64,000 nt of DNA from Paramecium tetraurelia (GCF_000165425.1 NW_001799200.1:109784-173783), one strand, 5' to 3'. Shown: positions 24,183 to 37,177, counted from the first letter of the stretch. The notes: generated from the letters alone by a model not told the origin. A program made the numbers and translations.

Positions 24183-25182
24183 ATTTCTTTTAGAGAATCT
24201 GTATCCTGCAAAAGGATGATGAATTATGCAAACTAGATTACATTTCACCTATGTTTGGTTTCTATTTTGTAAATTTATAGCATCCAAAGCAATTTTTAAT
24301 TTATTGTTATTCTCAATTTAGAAATAATTAAAGTAAAAGTAATTTTCATATTAAATTATTTTGTACTCATTCTTGTAATCGCAAATTTATTTATGAAATC
24401 TCACGTTATTTATTTAATTAATTATCTATCGCTGGGTTTTTAAGAGCATCTTTCTTTAATAATAATTAGTTTTTTAATCAAGGATTTAATAAAAATGGAT
24501 ATAGTATTTCTTCAAAATGATGGATTTTAATGTTGCTAATAATAATATTTCTAAAGTAATTAGATTTTGCATTTTTTACAAATTTAATAACCTCATTTTC
24601 AAAATATCCTTGAATTCAATATATCTTAGTTATAGATTTTACCTTCTTCATATTGTAATCTTTCCTTATTCTTTTATTTAAAAGTATGAAGAATAATAGT
24701 TTTATATTTTTTATCCATTCACACAAAATGTATAAATATATATATTAAAATTAAATCTACAGTCATTATTTGGATTTAAATTAGAAACATTTTTTTGAAA
24801 ATTCTGATTTGAAGTAGAACTAGCGCTATCTTTCTTAATAGTCTGGATATAAGAATAATAGTAAATAGTAGTGTTAAATTACATCAATTTATTTGTAAAG
24901 ATAAGATTCCCTTGAAACATCACTTTTACATTTTCAAATTTAATTTCTTTCTCTGTTCTTTGAAAATCAATCATATTCCAAATAGATTTATATTAAATAT
25001 TAAAACATGAATATGGTTTTGGATTAACAAAATTATAAAAAATTAATACTGTTTTGGTTAAGTAAGAATAATTTACATGATAATTCCTTGCTAAATAGTA
25101 TTATTACTATAGATTTCAAATAAACTTACTTATTTGTATCGATAATTATAATGCTATATTTAATTAATTATTTAATTTTAGA
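24183..25182. other. AT-rich intergenic, no gene seen
   Basis: One kilobase with TGA in all frames on both strands and no intron-exon pattern. It probably includes the promoter of the potassium channel gene downstream. Confidence 0.5.
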
Positions 25183-26652
25183 ATGAAAGGAAGGAAGCAC
25201 TCTTAAAGCGGAAAAGTGAGCGTAAGTATAACAAATAAGCTAGGAAAGAAGCAGTAGAAGATAATTGGAAAATGAATAATTGGTCAATAAACCTGATTTT
25301 TTAAAAGCAGCAACTTTAGGATAAATATTTGTAGTTTGCACTTAATAATTGGGAGGATTAGAGGATGGTATTTGAAATTAGTAATATATAGGAAAAATAA
25401 CTAAGTTACAATTTAGAAAGTTTTTGATGACAGAATAGATTTGTTTTGTTTTCAATTTAATGGGTTTGGGTTTGAGTGTTATGCAATATGATTTAGAATT
25501 TGAGGAAGAGGATGAGAATGTAATAAGTATAAGATAGTAATTAGATATCCAATTGGTTATTGTGGATCATATTTATCTCTACATTGGCTTTATTAGTTTT
25601 AACAGTCTTACGTTATTAATAACATATGAATTGGTTGAAATCAAGAAAGTAAATTAGTTAAAATGATAAAATATGGTAAACAGAATAATGGTACCCAATG
25701 CTTATAGAATTGATAATTTATTGTGTGGTTCCTTATCCTTTCACAATTGGGATGAGAGTGTACTTTTACAATAGTTTTCAAGATGCAACAGCCTACTATC
25801 ATGTCAATGAAATTCTTGCTTTATTTATGATAACCAGAACTGTGTTTATCTTCAGAACTATTTTGGCATAGACATTTTGGTACAGCAACAGAACTCAAAG
25901 AGTTTGCAATCTTTATGCCTGTGAAGGCAATTATATGTTTGTGGCAAAATCTTTAATGAGAACTTCCCCATACACTTCATAATTCATAGCTCTTGTGTCT
26001 TTGATAGGCATCTTTGGATATGGAGTAAGAATATGTGAGAACCCATTGGCTAGGAATGACCCTGCTAATAATAATTTAGGTAGATATGCAAATGCTTTAT
26101 GGAATATCATCATTACAATTACAACAGTGGGATATGGAGATTTCTATACAAGAACAGATTTAGGAAGATTTGTTATCTTTGTTGTTTGTATTTTGGGAAT
26201 ATTTGTTATTTCTGTTATGGTGGTCACTCTTATCAACTCTTTGGTGATTTCAACTTTAGAATCCCATGCAATAACCGTATTAGAGAGAATTCAATTAAGA
26301 TCTAATTTAACTAAATCAGCCTCATAGGTAGTGCTCTACTCACTCAAAATCCATGTTGCACTCAAGTACAACTATATCATTATTATTTAGAAAGGGAAAT
26401 CTAAGTAAAGTCTAACTCAAAATATTGCTGATTAAATTAAGAAAGAATTTGAATGATTTCAAAATTGCTAGGAGAAAATACAGGAATAAACAAGATGTAG
26501 GCAACATGAATGAAGAAATTACTAATTAATTTAGTTTATTAAAATCAGATTTTAGTGAAGTAATTGAAAAATAGAAAGGATTATTGTTATAAAATTAAGA
26601 TATCATGAATAAATTAGGAGTAGAAGCCAAACCCTACATATCAAGTCCTTGA
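25183..26652 (+). CDS. SK-type calcium-activated potassium channel
   Basis: Introns of 22, 24, 25 and 25 nt give 457 residues in a closed frame. Six hydrophobic segments can be followed, with the pore helix and filter TTVGYGD in NIIITITTVGYGDFYTRTDL. Segments matching small-conductance (SK/KCNN) channels are LMRTSPYTSQFIALVSLIGI (S5) and, after S6, AITVLERIQLRSNLTKSASQ, corresponding to the start of the calmodulin-binding domain. A second basic helix (LIKLRKNLNDFKIARRKYRN) and a coiled-coil tail follow. S4 has few arginines, as in SK channels. Calmodulin gating and a role in ciliary or somatic excitability are inference from the family. Confidence 0.85.
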
Positions 26653-26685
26653 TTGTGATATATATATATAATCATTATTATTTCT

Positions 26686-28160
26686 ATGCAAAATAAAATA
26701 TTCTTACAACTCCCAACAATTTCATAAAACTATTTTTAATTACAATCCAAATTCTTAAACAAAAACAACAATCAAATTGAATTGCTCTGTTATGAAAATC
26801 AATTATATAGGAAGGTATTTTCAAACTATATACTAAGTCGTAAAAATCCCTTAAATTTACAATTTTGAACAGCACTCTTAGATTCTCAATCAAACATGAA
26901 CAGGCTTCCATCATCTTAAGATTAGAGAAAGATGAATGCAATTTTAAAGAATATGTATTTCTTGATAAAGCTGATCCTTGGGAAAAGAAATTAAAATCTA
27001 AAATACCTTAATTGGATTATCAAACATATTATGAATTGGAAAAGTTAGTTGGAAATGGTAGTTTTGCTTCTGTGTACATAGCTAAGAAGAAATCAGATGG
27101 GTCCAAAGTTGCGATTAAGGCATTTCTTAAGAAAATGTTAATATAAAATAATCCTAATTCATGGAGAGTAGTATTTTCATTGTGATTTAGTTAACCATAG
27201 AAAATGAGATAAAGGTCATGAAGTGTTTAGATCACCCAAGCCTCTTAAAGTTTTATGATCACTTTGAAAATAGAGCTTAATCCTATATTGTTATGAGTTT
27301 GGCAAGGGGAGGAACCCTAGAATAAGGATTAAAAAAATTAGAAGAGCCTTTGCCGTTTTTAAGTGTTAAAGTTATTTTTAGATAAATCGTAGATGCAATT
27401 AAATATCTACATGAACGAGGATTTATGCATAGAGATTTAAAGCCAAGCAATATTTTGTTAAAGAAACCAATGTCATTGAAGCAGTTTTCACTTGTAGCCT
27501 AATAAGATCCAAATATAGTTGTTAGTGATTTTGGGGTGAGTTCAGAAATAAAAGACGATATGGACATTGGAAATTATTGTGGTTCTATTGGATTCATGGC
27601 ACCTGAAATAATTAGTTGTGAAGATGATAAGAACTTTACCTATAATGAAAAATGTGACATCTTTAGTCTTGGTTGCATTTTCTATAGATTGTAATTAATG
27701 AATATATGCTAGAATCACTAATAAACCTTTGTTTAATGCATAAAATTAGATAGCTTTGAAATAGTTGAACAAGGAATGTCATTTTGATTGGATCAAAATT
27801 AGCGAAGAGTTGTATAATAGTAAATAGTTGACACAATTATTGATGAAGATGTTGTCTGTAGATCCAACCAAAAGGCCTTCTTGTTCAGATATTCTCAAGG
27901 CCAAGATTTTAGAAGTAGAATATGATAATGAGGGATGTCCCTTATTTATCAATTACAAGAAGCCAAAATCTTAATCTATTTAATAAGCTAAAACCTCGAG
28001 ACCTTCAATTAAATCGATAAGTAACAACCGATTACCGTTTGTATCTCCTAATCTTTATTACAACATCCAAAACAACAGTAAACCTTCAAATGTAAGATCG
28101 GGTAATCTTCTATTACCTCCTATCAATAAGAAATTGCAAACAGAATAATGTTAATATTGA
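26686..28160 (+). CDS. Serine/threonine kinase with N-terminal beta-rich leader domain
   Basis: Introns of 23, 23 and 22 nt give 468 residues in one frame. Residues 1-100 look like a PH-type fold ([20 protein letters not shown], then [15 protein letters not shown]); the label is tentative. The kinase starts [20 protein letters not shown], with lysine in [32 protein letters not shown], a [11 protein letters not shown] activation end and SLGCIFYRL. All catalytic residues are present. The arrangement resembles the CaMK-like kinases of ciliates. A Ser/Asn-rich tail closes the protein. It starts 33 bp after the potassium channel stop. Confidence 0.83.
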
Positions 28161-28298
28161 TGATACTCTATATTGTAACAAAATTTTCAACAATGAAAGT
28201 ATAAAATCACTTAACTGTTGTTGTAGTTGGTCTATCTAATTATTTATACAATCCTTATTATTATAGTCTGACCTCCTTATTTTTGATGCTATTATATT

Positions 28299-31200
28299 TC
28301 AATTTCTAATGATATTATTTTAAAAGATTACTTAATTTTCATTGATTAAAAGAGTCTCTGATCCAATGATACTCTCTCTAATTTCCACAGTTCCGATTTA
28401 ATCGATCAATCGTTCATCTCTTGTAAACAAAACAGTAGTTTTATTATTGCCCATTATTCCTCTTACAGTTTGGGTCAAGGTTGATAAATTCAAATAGCCC
28501 TAAAAATAAGAGAATAAAATACTTAATAAATAATATTATCATCAATTGAGATTTCGCATTCCTTAACTCCTCTGACAGGTGTTTTACTATAGTTGTAAAA
28601 GGATATGGCAGATATTTATTAAGGAGTGTCAAATAGCAAAATTAATTTATTGACTTGGTAACTAATCTGATCAAAAACACTCGAATTGATATTCGTTTTT
28701 AATCTATCTGTATATGTATTAACGAAAGGAGATAACCACATTTACTTAGCATCTAAGGTGATATTCACATTGTTTAATAACTTATCTGGAGTTCTGACAT
28801 CCATCTCCATTTGTGGAAGCTCTTTCACTGAGAATGGTTTTGCAAATAATTTAGGTTAAATCTATTCACCATTTGGATCAAATATCTCAATCCCATTCAA
28901 TCCAATATAGTGTAAGTCCCCCCAAGTAGATAAAAGTTTGATAACTATCTTGGTGCCTTATGGTAATTGGGTCGTTTCATAATCTTAGTATATGTTTCTT
29001 TCGAATTAGTAATTTACCTTCATTATTTCAATCTTTTTCTAATAAGGCAACTCAATCAATTGAGGTTCATTTACGTCACTCAATCCATGTCCTTTTCTCA
29101 AATAGATGCCTTACTTGGTATTTAGAATTTGATTATCCCCTTTGATATTAATCATTTACACTCCCTTCTCTAATTCATCCTCCTTATTATAATTCCAAAT
29201 TGCAACTCTACTAATTTGAGTTGGTTAAATAAATACAAATTGGATCTTGATTTTCCCATTAGCCAATTACCATCTTTCATCACTATTGACAACAGTCTCA
29301 GATTAAGATGTGATTACTTTATACTTTTTGATTTTCATTGACTATCCAAATTTATCATGAATATCAATCTTATCCAATCCAACAAATTTATCACCCCAAT
29401 TTCTTATTATATACAACGTTAATACTTTCACAGCAACTGTTGGTAAAACCTTAACATTAATCTAATTTTGAGATGAGAACAATCTTTTAGGAAATTATTG
29501 TAATTTGGATTCAGATTCCTATCTAACGATTTAAGGAATAGAATCTGATTTTTAATGTTAATAATCTTTGTTAAATTAAGAGTTAAGATTATTATTTGCA
29601 AACTTTTAAGCTGTAATCTCACCTTTTGGCTTATTAAATGTGGCTGTATCAGGCCTACTCAATTTGACAGTATTCTCTAGAATGTGCTTTTACTATTGTA
29701 TTTAACTTTCATGTAATGTATTAAGCCAATCCTACTCTTAAATCTTCTCCATTATTTAAGGGTTATTAGTAAACATTATGTATTCAGCATTATCTATGCC
29801 ACATGTTCCATTGGCTTACTTGATTTCTCCACTAAAGATTGAATCTGTATCCAATACTATTTCAATGTTACGAACACATTTAGCTCTGTAGGTTCTGCCT
29901 TTGTTGTAATTCCAGATTCTAATCATGGATAACTTAGTGTCATTAAACTTAATTGTAATTTCCATATTTTTATCTATTCTTTCAATGCACATATTTTTGT
30001 CGTCCTGAGTTAAATAATTGTCATCAAATAAAACAGCAGCATTTCTGAAAAATCCAGATACTGAATTAATTTTTACTTTTTTGCCTTTATAATCAAATAT
30101 TTCAATTCCAGTTAATCCAATTGAGTAGAGATCTCCCCAATTTTTAAGAAATTTGATTGTCAACGTAGATCCGAAAGGACATTCAGGTATTGAGATATTT
30201 TTAGTACGAGTGGATACTGTTCCTGCTGCGATGTGAGCAACTCCTCTTTTAAAATTGAGTTATGGACTAGTGGAATCCTCTTCGGTTAATTATTTCTAGG
30301 AGAATAAGTTAATAGATTTCTTGAAGAATCTCTATTAATGAATTGTCTATTTGGTTTTGACTGAGGAGGGTTCCTATTTTTATTCAAGTTTTTTGAATTT
30401 CTTATCATCATCAAAAGGATCAAATATTAATTTAGGTTTTGCATGCTTTTATTGACTGGAGGCTTTGGATAGGTTAATTCTAAATAGAAATATAATTAAT
30501 ATTACTCTTTATTTTCATCAGATTTCTTGGAATTAATGGATTGTAATGATTAATTAAATGGTTGAGTAGAATCATTTTAATTCTTATTTCGAGTTTCGCT
30601 TTCCTTTATTGTGTTAATACTTTGTTATGGTAATGGTTCTAATTCGATTGTTTGGGCATATTCTGAAAATGTATTGGCTACTCCTCTGGCTATTTGACCT
30701 GACCATAGTACAGTGTCATTCTGTAAGATTTCCAAGTCACAAACACACTTATCCAATTCTTTTCTATTTTTATTAAAATTCCATATTTTAACAGATGTAA
30801 GAAATTCGGATTCTTCCTAAAGTAGATAGCACACTGTGATGGTAATTGGGAATTATTTAAAGTTGGTAATCCACATTTATTCAGGATATATAGTAAGATT
30901 GTGACCATTGATCAGATTATTAATAGTATTATGGGAATCATCATCAGAATATATGCAGTTGATTTTGACATATTTTCTGTTATTATTCAACAATTCAATA
31001 CTAGTCAATCCAACCTGAGTTTTGTTGCCATAATTCGAGTGGATTTTGAGGTGTATTCGTTTGCTTTTGAAGAAGGAGATGAGTTCTTCATGTTTAGGTT
31101 AACCAATTTCGATGGATGCTAGAATTTGTAGTACCAATTCTTATTCATATTGCGGGAGCTTTTGTATTCTATTAAGTTCTTGTTAGTATGAAAAAAGAAT

Positions 31201-31546
31201 ACCTTGTTTCCAGATTATTTAAAATTTATCTCTCTACGTTAGATGTTGGAATTGATTTTTATTGAGGAATGTAGGTTCTTGGTTTGATTAGAGGTTTCTA
31301 ATTGAAATATCAAGTAGTTCTTACGTGTAGTTTTTCTCCATCTCTAATGGATCGATTGAGAATGCCTGCTTATTTGCCATCTAAAGATTTCATGAATGAC
31401 AGGATTGTATTGTCAGGATTCATCTCTTGTTGAACCTGAGGCGGCTTAGTAATTGTTCTTGCAGTACTTGAGACCTGTTGGATTGGTTTGGAACTGTAAT
31501 GACGTGGAGTAGCCTATTTTTCGAGAGGCAGTCTTTAAACACTCAT
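28299..31546 (-). CDS. KATNIP: Katanin-interacting protein KATNIP (DUF4457 repeats)
   Basis: Large ciliary-base and microtubule-associated protein, about 1,060 residues. The repeated DUF4457 units are easy to see: GLTGIEIFDYKGKKV, STWGDLHYIGLNGIEIFDP, and KIDIHDKFGQ, each followed by a strand-rich section ending in WNYNK (for example IRIWNYNKGRTYRAK). The N-terminus (MSVQRLPLEKQATPRHY) is disordered and precedes a 27-nt intron. I did not place every intron, so internal splice sites are approximate. KATNIP is found in ciliated organisms, where it binds katanin and decorates microtubules at the ciliary base. Confidence 0.88.
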
Positions 31547-31601
31547 ATTTTATTATTTATTAACTAAGTATAGGGATTTTTAGATTAGCAAATTTTAATT
31601 A

Positions 31602-32240
31602 ATGGGTGAGATTGTGTCTAATCAGCTTTTCGTAGCTGGATATAGTCGCAGCAAAGTGACTGACGAGAGAGATGTGAGAGAAATCTTTAGAAAGTATGGG
31701 TCACTCAAGGAAGTGGCATACAAGGGCTCCTACTCTTTTATAGTAACTCTTTTGAATTTAAGTTCACAAAGACTTTCAGCAATGAGGATGAAGCTAAAGA
31801 GGCTCTTACAGAGATGAATGGAACAACACACAATGGCCAGAAATTAAAAGTGGATGTTGTCGACAATCGCAAGGGGAGAAGAACTGGACCCAATGAAAGT
31901 GACGAATGTTTCAAATGTGGCAGAGGAGGTCACTGGTATTAAATTCATTCATTCTCAATAGGGCCAGAGATTGTCCCAAGGGCAGATCACCTCACAGAAG
32001 CAGAAGATACTCAAATTCCAAATCCAGGTTGTTAAGACATTCTATCATAGACATCACAGGAGAAGATCCGGTTCAAGATCCCGTTCATCTTACTCGTCTT
32101 CCCGTTCCAGAAGAAGAAATAGAGATCACCGCAATAGACGCAGATATAGCAACAGTCCAAAGAGAGGCGAAGAGCAAAAAAAGGGGAATTACAACAAGAG
32201 AAGGTCGCCTTCAGACTCTTAGCATCATTCCTCGTCTTGA
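31602..32240 (+). CDS. SR splicing factor with RRM, CCHC knuckle and RS tail
   Basis: Introns of 20 nt (ends AAG), 26 nt and 23 nt (starts GTT) give 189 residues in a closed frame. The order is an RRM (NQLFVAGYSRSKVT, REIFRKYGSLKEVAYKG, YSFIFTKTFSNEDEAKEAL), a CCHC zinc knuckle ECFKCGRGGHWARDCP, then an RS domain rich in SRSRS, RRR and SP. This matches the plan of SRSF7 (9G8) and plant RSZ proteins, which select splice sites and help export mRNA. The unusual introns within a splicing factor raise the possibility of regulated splicing, but that is inference. The stop TGA follows DSQHHSSS. Confidence 0.9.
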
Positions 32241-32360
32241 ATAAGCATGGGCAAAACAAAAACACATTTTATTATTCAACATTATTCTAATTTAAAAAAT
32301 AAGCTCTTTTCCCGAATTGATTTACAATATTCCCTGAACATATATAATAATAATCATTCA

Positions 32361-32693
32361 TCAAATTTTGCTCACTAATTTTATTGTTAATTCTCTTACT
32401 TTCTTAAGCACCCATTCTTGATATCTATGATAATTCCTCGCTAACTTCCAAAAAGTGTGAAAATGCAAATGGAGCAATCAAAAATATTAATCCTTTTTTC
32501 TTTATCACAATTTCATACCTGTTGTTCCAACCCACAACAACCTTCTTGACTGTCTATATAAAGTTCTTGGATTCAACCATCCTGTTTAGAAAAATCTAAT
32601 CAACTTTCCCCACAACCCTTTGGCAGGCTTCAATTAGTTTTGGCTTTATGAAGCACCTGATCGATTTCCCACTCCATATCTTGATGAATTCAT
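32361..32693 (-). CDS. Small single-span membrane protein, possible TOM22
   Basis: Introns of 26 and 25 nt give 93 residues with the frame closed. After a disordered N-terminus come a basic stretch (NPRTLYRQSRRLLW), one membrane span (VGTTGLIFLIAPFAFSHF) and a short acidic tail. A basic run with Trp, then Gly-Thr-Thr, then a hydrophobic span containing a central Pro is the pattern of mitochondrial import receptor TOM22. The cytosolic acidic domain is short compared with fungal TOM22. Family is inferred from this pattern only. The gene sits between the SR factor and a tRNA. Confidence 0.5.
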
Positions 32694-32769
32694 TAAAATA
32701 TTTAATTATTTATTGCCTTAATTATTTTTAATTAATCTTTACTAAATGCAAAAAAAATAACAAAAAATC

Positions 32770-32854
32770 TCCGAAAAGGCGGATTTGAACCACCGACCTG
32801 GGGATAACTGGATAACACTACAGTCCCTCGCTCTACCAACTGAGCTATTTTCGG
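32770..32854 (-). tRNA. tRNA-Tyr (GUA) with a 12-nt intron
   Basis: Cloverleaf read on the minus strand: acceptor CCGAAAA pairs with TTTTCGG, D arm GCTC/GAGC with AGTTGGTA loop, anticodon loop CTGTAG then A, T arm GGTGG-TTCAAAT-CCGCC, discriminator A. Exons sum to 73 nt. The intron (32806-32817) follows position 37, the standard place for nuclear tRNA introns, and tRNA-Tyr genes usually have one. The base pair at 27-43 appears mismatched. Position 26 is G. Confidence 0.92.
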
Positions 32855-33151
32855 ATGATAACATTTCCATAGCATATCTCCTTTTATTTCCATCAATAAC
32901 ATATTTACATAATTATTAGTTACTAAAACCACTCATTTCGTTTTTCTAGGAATTATCAAAAATCAATATTAATTAATTTCTATTAGCATTAATAAGATAA
33001 ATGATTATTTATATATCAAGACAATCACGATTGTTTAAAAGCATCATGGCAATTTTATAAATTTTTAAACGAAATCTCAAACACTGAATTCTAAGAGTGC
33101 TCCGCATTTTATAATAGATCAGATTCCTTAATCAGATCGATCAATGACTAA

Positions 33152-34895
33152 TCATTATGATTATATTGTTAAAATGATTGGCTACTTTTAGTTCTCGTAT
33201 GTTAGGCTTAAGGAGTGATTGAACTACTGATCAGAACTTTAAAAATCTACAATAAGAATTATCAATACTTTGATGCACTCCATGTTTTCTTCTCCCAATA
33301 TTTCACTAACCAACTCTTTCTCTTAATCCAACATCTTCATAGGATTATTGGATGATTCCAAAAGAGTCTTCATCTATTGGAATCTCTCTTCTCCTATCTT
33401 CCTCTTTAGAAAATCTGTCAATAAAATGGATCTCTGGGGAGAAGTGGGAGCATTAGGATTTAAGAACTAGCCTGCAAATGAAAAGGTCTTAGGATTCTTT
33501 AGGAGAGTTGGTTGATTTTCATTTTCGTATTCATTTGTGCCTCGTTTCGTTGCGTCATCAATTTGAGTATTGATGGAGATCGATTTCTAATATCTTAATT
33601 ATCTTTAAGCCATAACAGCTGAATTCTATTAGATGGATTCATTGATGACGTCAGGAAGAGTATGCAGATTAAATGATAAGGGCTTATTCTTATTGGCGTT
33701 ATCAGCAGTGGCTAATTATTTGAATGTAGGTGAGTTCTAGTTTGAAGAATCTTAAATTAATTATTGTAAAGAAACTTTTCTTCTCTTCTACTTGCAAACC
33801 TATGGTGATTGTTATTGTTATTATTATTGCTATTACTGTAATTATTTGGATTACTCAACAAGAAAATGAATAGAATTTTTGTGCATTTTCTTCTAAGAAG
33901 ATTTATTGGACTGCATCGGTGAAACTGGTAATATGTAATTAAATTAGGTCTTATAAAGTCCTTGCAGCTTGTACAATTCTGATTGAATTTGTGGATATTA
34001 GATAATAGTCGAGATATCTGGTCTTTTTTCTGGGTTCTTTTCTAGCATTTCATCTATCAGTTGTGAGATGAAATCTGAATAATTTCTGTGGATCTTGGGA
34101 TGAGGTTCATTGATGATCTTAAAAGCAATTTCACTGATGGATTCCCCTTTAAATGGCTTTTGAAGTGAACATAATTCATATAGAGTGCATCCCAACATCC
34201 AGATATCTATCTTATGATTGTACTGTTGATTTTAACAGATTTCAGGAGAGAGATAGAATGGAGTTCCTTCGATATTAAAATAGCATAGTACCGATTGACG
34301 TTTAGGCCAGATCCAAGGTGTTGTCCAAAGTTCTAGATATTCCAAAATCTCCCAATTTGACCTTTAAATTTAATAAGGACTGTTACAATTCCGTTGGTGC
34401 AGAGGAAGATGTTTTGTAATTTGATGTCTCTGTGGATTATCTTCAACTAGTGGAGGTATTAGATGGCAATGGAGATCTAGGAAAACCAGCCAAGAATCTA
34501 TAATATTGCATAAATCAAATACTAAACTGTATTTTCATCAATGTATGTTTATGTTTGTTTGGCTTGGTTGGTCATCATACTTAGATCGGCTAGGAGAATT
34601 GAATAAGAATTTGATACCATTTTCAGCATATTCCATAACAATACACAATTTATTATTATGGGTGAAGGAGTCATAATGCGAAATAATGTTGGGGTGATCC
34701 AGACTGCGTAACAATTTGACTTCATTGAGTGGATCAACCACATAGCTTTCTCTAAAACTCAAATCTACTCTCTTTATAGCGAATAACTGAAAGGATAAAT
34801 AAAAACAGTACTTTGTCATCTGATTTTCTTTGCACCAACAACACATCTCCATAATTGCCTTTGCCTATTTTCTTGATTCTTTTAAATTGGTCCAT
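33152..34895 (-). CDS. NEK-family protein kinase
   Basis: NIMA-related kinase, a family expanded in ciliates and tied to cilia and cell cycle. The domain runs FKRIKKIGKGNYGDVLLVQR, AIKRVDL, HPNIISHYDSF, IVMEYAENADL, IIHRDIKLQNIFL, LGDFGISR, TSIGTPFYLSPEIC and GCTLYELCSLQKPF, with KRPDISTII closing it. Introns of 25 and 28 nt interrupt the N-lobe and at least two more (ending AAAG and GAAG) the activation region. A Gln/Asn/Ser-rich tail of some 250 residues follows; its last ~30 residues depend on an unplaced splice. Catalytic Lys, HRD and DFG are all present. Confidence 0.85.
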
Positions 34896-35001
34896 AGACT
34901 ATGAAAAATTCGTTAATTATAATAATTATTCAATTTCCCACAAAATTTATATTTAACATAAATGTCAATTATATAGTTTATGTAGATATCAAATGTAATC
35001 T

Positions 35002-35985
35002 TCAACCTAACTATTATCTGCAAATAGGACAACTATTCGATATCTATACACTTAAGAACACTCACTTACATTGAACCAATTCCTGACACAATTCTCATGA
35101 AATTAGTGTTATCCACTGCAAGGTAATTGCAGAATACTTTCATTGTGAGCATATTCCTGCATACAAATACAACAATTCTTGTCCTCCTTCACCCAAGTGT
35201 CATCTAATCCTGTGTATTTATGTGGGGGAATCGACTCCAAGTACCTCTTCAATCGTTGAATCGAATACAATTATTTCCCTTTTCTGTAGATCGATAAACA
35301 ACAAAGCAATCTAAAATATTAACTATTGTGTTACGGCAATGCAATCACTAGAACAAACACTAAACAATACAGAAAGATGAACTCTAAAAACATTGATAAT
35401 ACTATTATGAATATTACATTCAATAAATGCGCATCACAAGTTTCTTAGTAGAATTCAAACATATTGAAATTAAATGGAGAATCCAACATCAAAATAAAAA
35501 ATCGAATTATAATCACTTAAGCCAAAAAGTTCAAAAATTTCGATTCTCTCTATTTAAATATTACAACCAATTACATTCAAATCAGGACATTATGAAAATA
35601 TTGATTTCTTTACTGTCATCGTCAGTTTATTAAAGGATTATCTATCAGGAATCTGCTCTAAATTCATTCCTTGCTATTCCAACACTTATTGAATTAAGTT
35701 CAATTTCTCAATGTTTTCGAGTTCCATCTTGTACTTGAACTCGTGGTATAATAGGAAAATGCTATGCAATATCAATGTTGTGGCTGTCGAATGCGATTCT
35801 GAAAGCTCACATTTTAAAGCCTCTCCAAAAAAGATTAGAGTTATGAGCAATTTTGAGATTGTAAAATAAATGTAAATCTAAACACCCCTTGATAATTAAC
35901 TAAACACTTCTTTCAAAACACTTGGGTAAATTCCATATCTTTCCCTGGGTTGAGGAATCAATAATTATTTAATATTTTCCAACAT
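35002..35985 (-). CDS. Membrane RING-H2 E3 ubiquitin ligase
   Basis: Introns of 25 nt (GTAATT...ATAG) and 26 nt (GTAAGT...ATAG) give 310 residues with a closed frame. Several hydrophobic spans come first (KLLITLIFFGEA, TTLILHSIFLLYH, then VIIIRFFILML and VIFIIVLSMFLEFIFLYCLV). The cytosolic C-terminus follows, with the zinc finger CCICMQEYAHNESILQLPC, then HQFHENCVRNWF and SCPICRQQLG at the very end. Cys and His spacing is that of RING-H2. Such proteins transfer ubiquitin from an E2 to membrane substrates; the substrate here is unknown. The start MLENIKQLLIPQPRERYG is the first ATG of the open frame. Confidence 0.85.
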
Positions 35986-36521
35986 TTTATATATAATTAA
36001 CAATCATTTATATTATTTATTAAAATCCAATGTCCATGCTTTTAATTCATTTAATGGTTATAAATTTATCAATAATTTTTATAAAGATTCTTTTATGATA
36101 TTTGATAATATTATGCAATAACTAATTAGCAGATATACAAATGTAATTTCTATGAGTAAATCAAACAAAGTAAGTGTTTCTTTTTACAAACAACTTTTAT
36201 ATCAACTTTACTCATTTCATAAGTTTATATATATCACTTATTAAATTAGCTTAAATCTCTTTAGACAAGCATTTTTAGGATAATTTAAATTGCCATTACC
36301 TATATTTACTTGATTGATAATATTCAAATACTGTAAGAATTAACAAGGAGAACTACAATTGAAAACTAGTAAATAATTAATGATATTAAATTTATAAAAT
36401 ATTCTTAAATGATGATGTTGATAGATTGAACATTTTATTGATTCTATAAATTTTAGATAATTTAGTTTATTATTATTAACATTCATATACTGATAATTTC
36501 TAAAATATAAATAATTTAAAA
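35986..36521. other. AT-rich intergenic between divergent genes
   Basis: About 540 bp between the RING ligase and Rab start codons, presumably carrying both promoters. No ORF, tRNA or repeat recognised. Confidence 0.5.
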
Positions 36522-37177
36522 ATGGAGGAGTAAATTTTCAAGATAGTGATTATAGGGAATAGTGCTGTAGGGAAATCATCTTTATTGATTCGATATTGTG
36601 ATGATACTTTTCGAGATATTTATTTAAGCACAATAGGAGTTGACTTCAGATTTAAAACAATAAAGCTAGATGGACAAGGAATTAAGTTGCAGATATGGGA
36701 TACTGCAGGTCAGGAGAGATTCAGAAACATCACAAACTCATATTACAAAGGTATGGAGACAATGTTAAGGTCTAGGGGCTTAAGGGATTGTGATTGTGTA
36801 TGATGTGACAAATGCAAAATCGTTTGAGGATGTAACTAAATATTGGATGGCAGAATTATCTCATTATGCAGACTAGAATGTGAAGTTGATGTTGCTTGGA
36901 AATAAGATAGATATGGCTACAGAAGAGACTAGATAAGTTAGTGAGGAGATGGCTGAGCAATTATCAAAAGAATTTAATATGCAGCATCACGTTGTGAGTG
37001 CCAAAACAGCTGAGCAAGTATGAATATGATAGCAATATTTAACAGGTTGAGAATGCTTTTATCAATTTGGCAAGATCAATATATAATGAGAAATCTTTGA
37101 GGGAGATGGTGCATCCATAACAATAATAGTTGACTAGTAAAAAAAATAAAGATGAAAAGTAAAAGGTGTGTTGTTGA
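36522..37177 (+). CDS. Rab-family small GTPase
   Basis: Introns of 25 and 28 nt give 200 residues in a closed frame. The G motifs are GNSAVGKSS (P-loop), the effector [37 protein letters not shown] and VSAKTA. The C-terminus KQKVCC is a double-cysteine prenylation signal. [10 protein letters not shown] with TIGVDF places it near Rab1/Rab8/Rab35, which control ER-Golgi or post-Golgi and ciliary traffic. The exact subfamily cannot be fixed by eye. The unspliced reading loses frame just after the YYKG motif, where the first intron lies. Confidence 0.92.

Noticed and set aside
26659-26670. TA-dinucleotide run as a telomere or regulatory site
   Set aside because: Simple AT repeat typical of intergenic DNA here; no C4A2/C3A3 telomeric repeat anywhere in the window.
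32732-32932. Minus-strand ORF with AQLVERGTVVLSSYPQVGGSN
   Set aside because: It is the translation of the tRNA-Tyr gene and its flanks, a common artefact.
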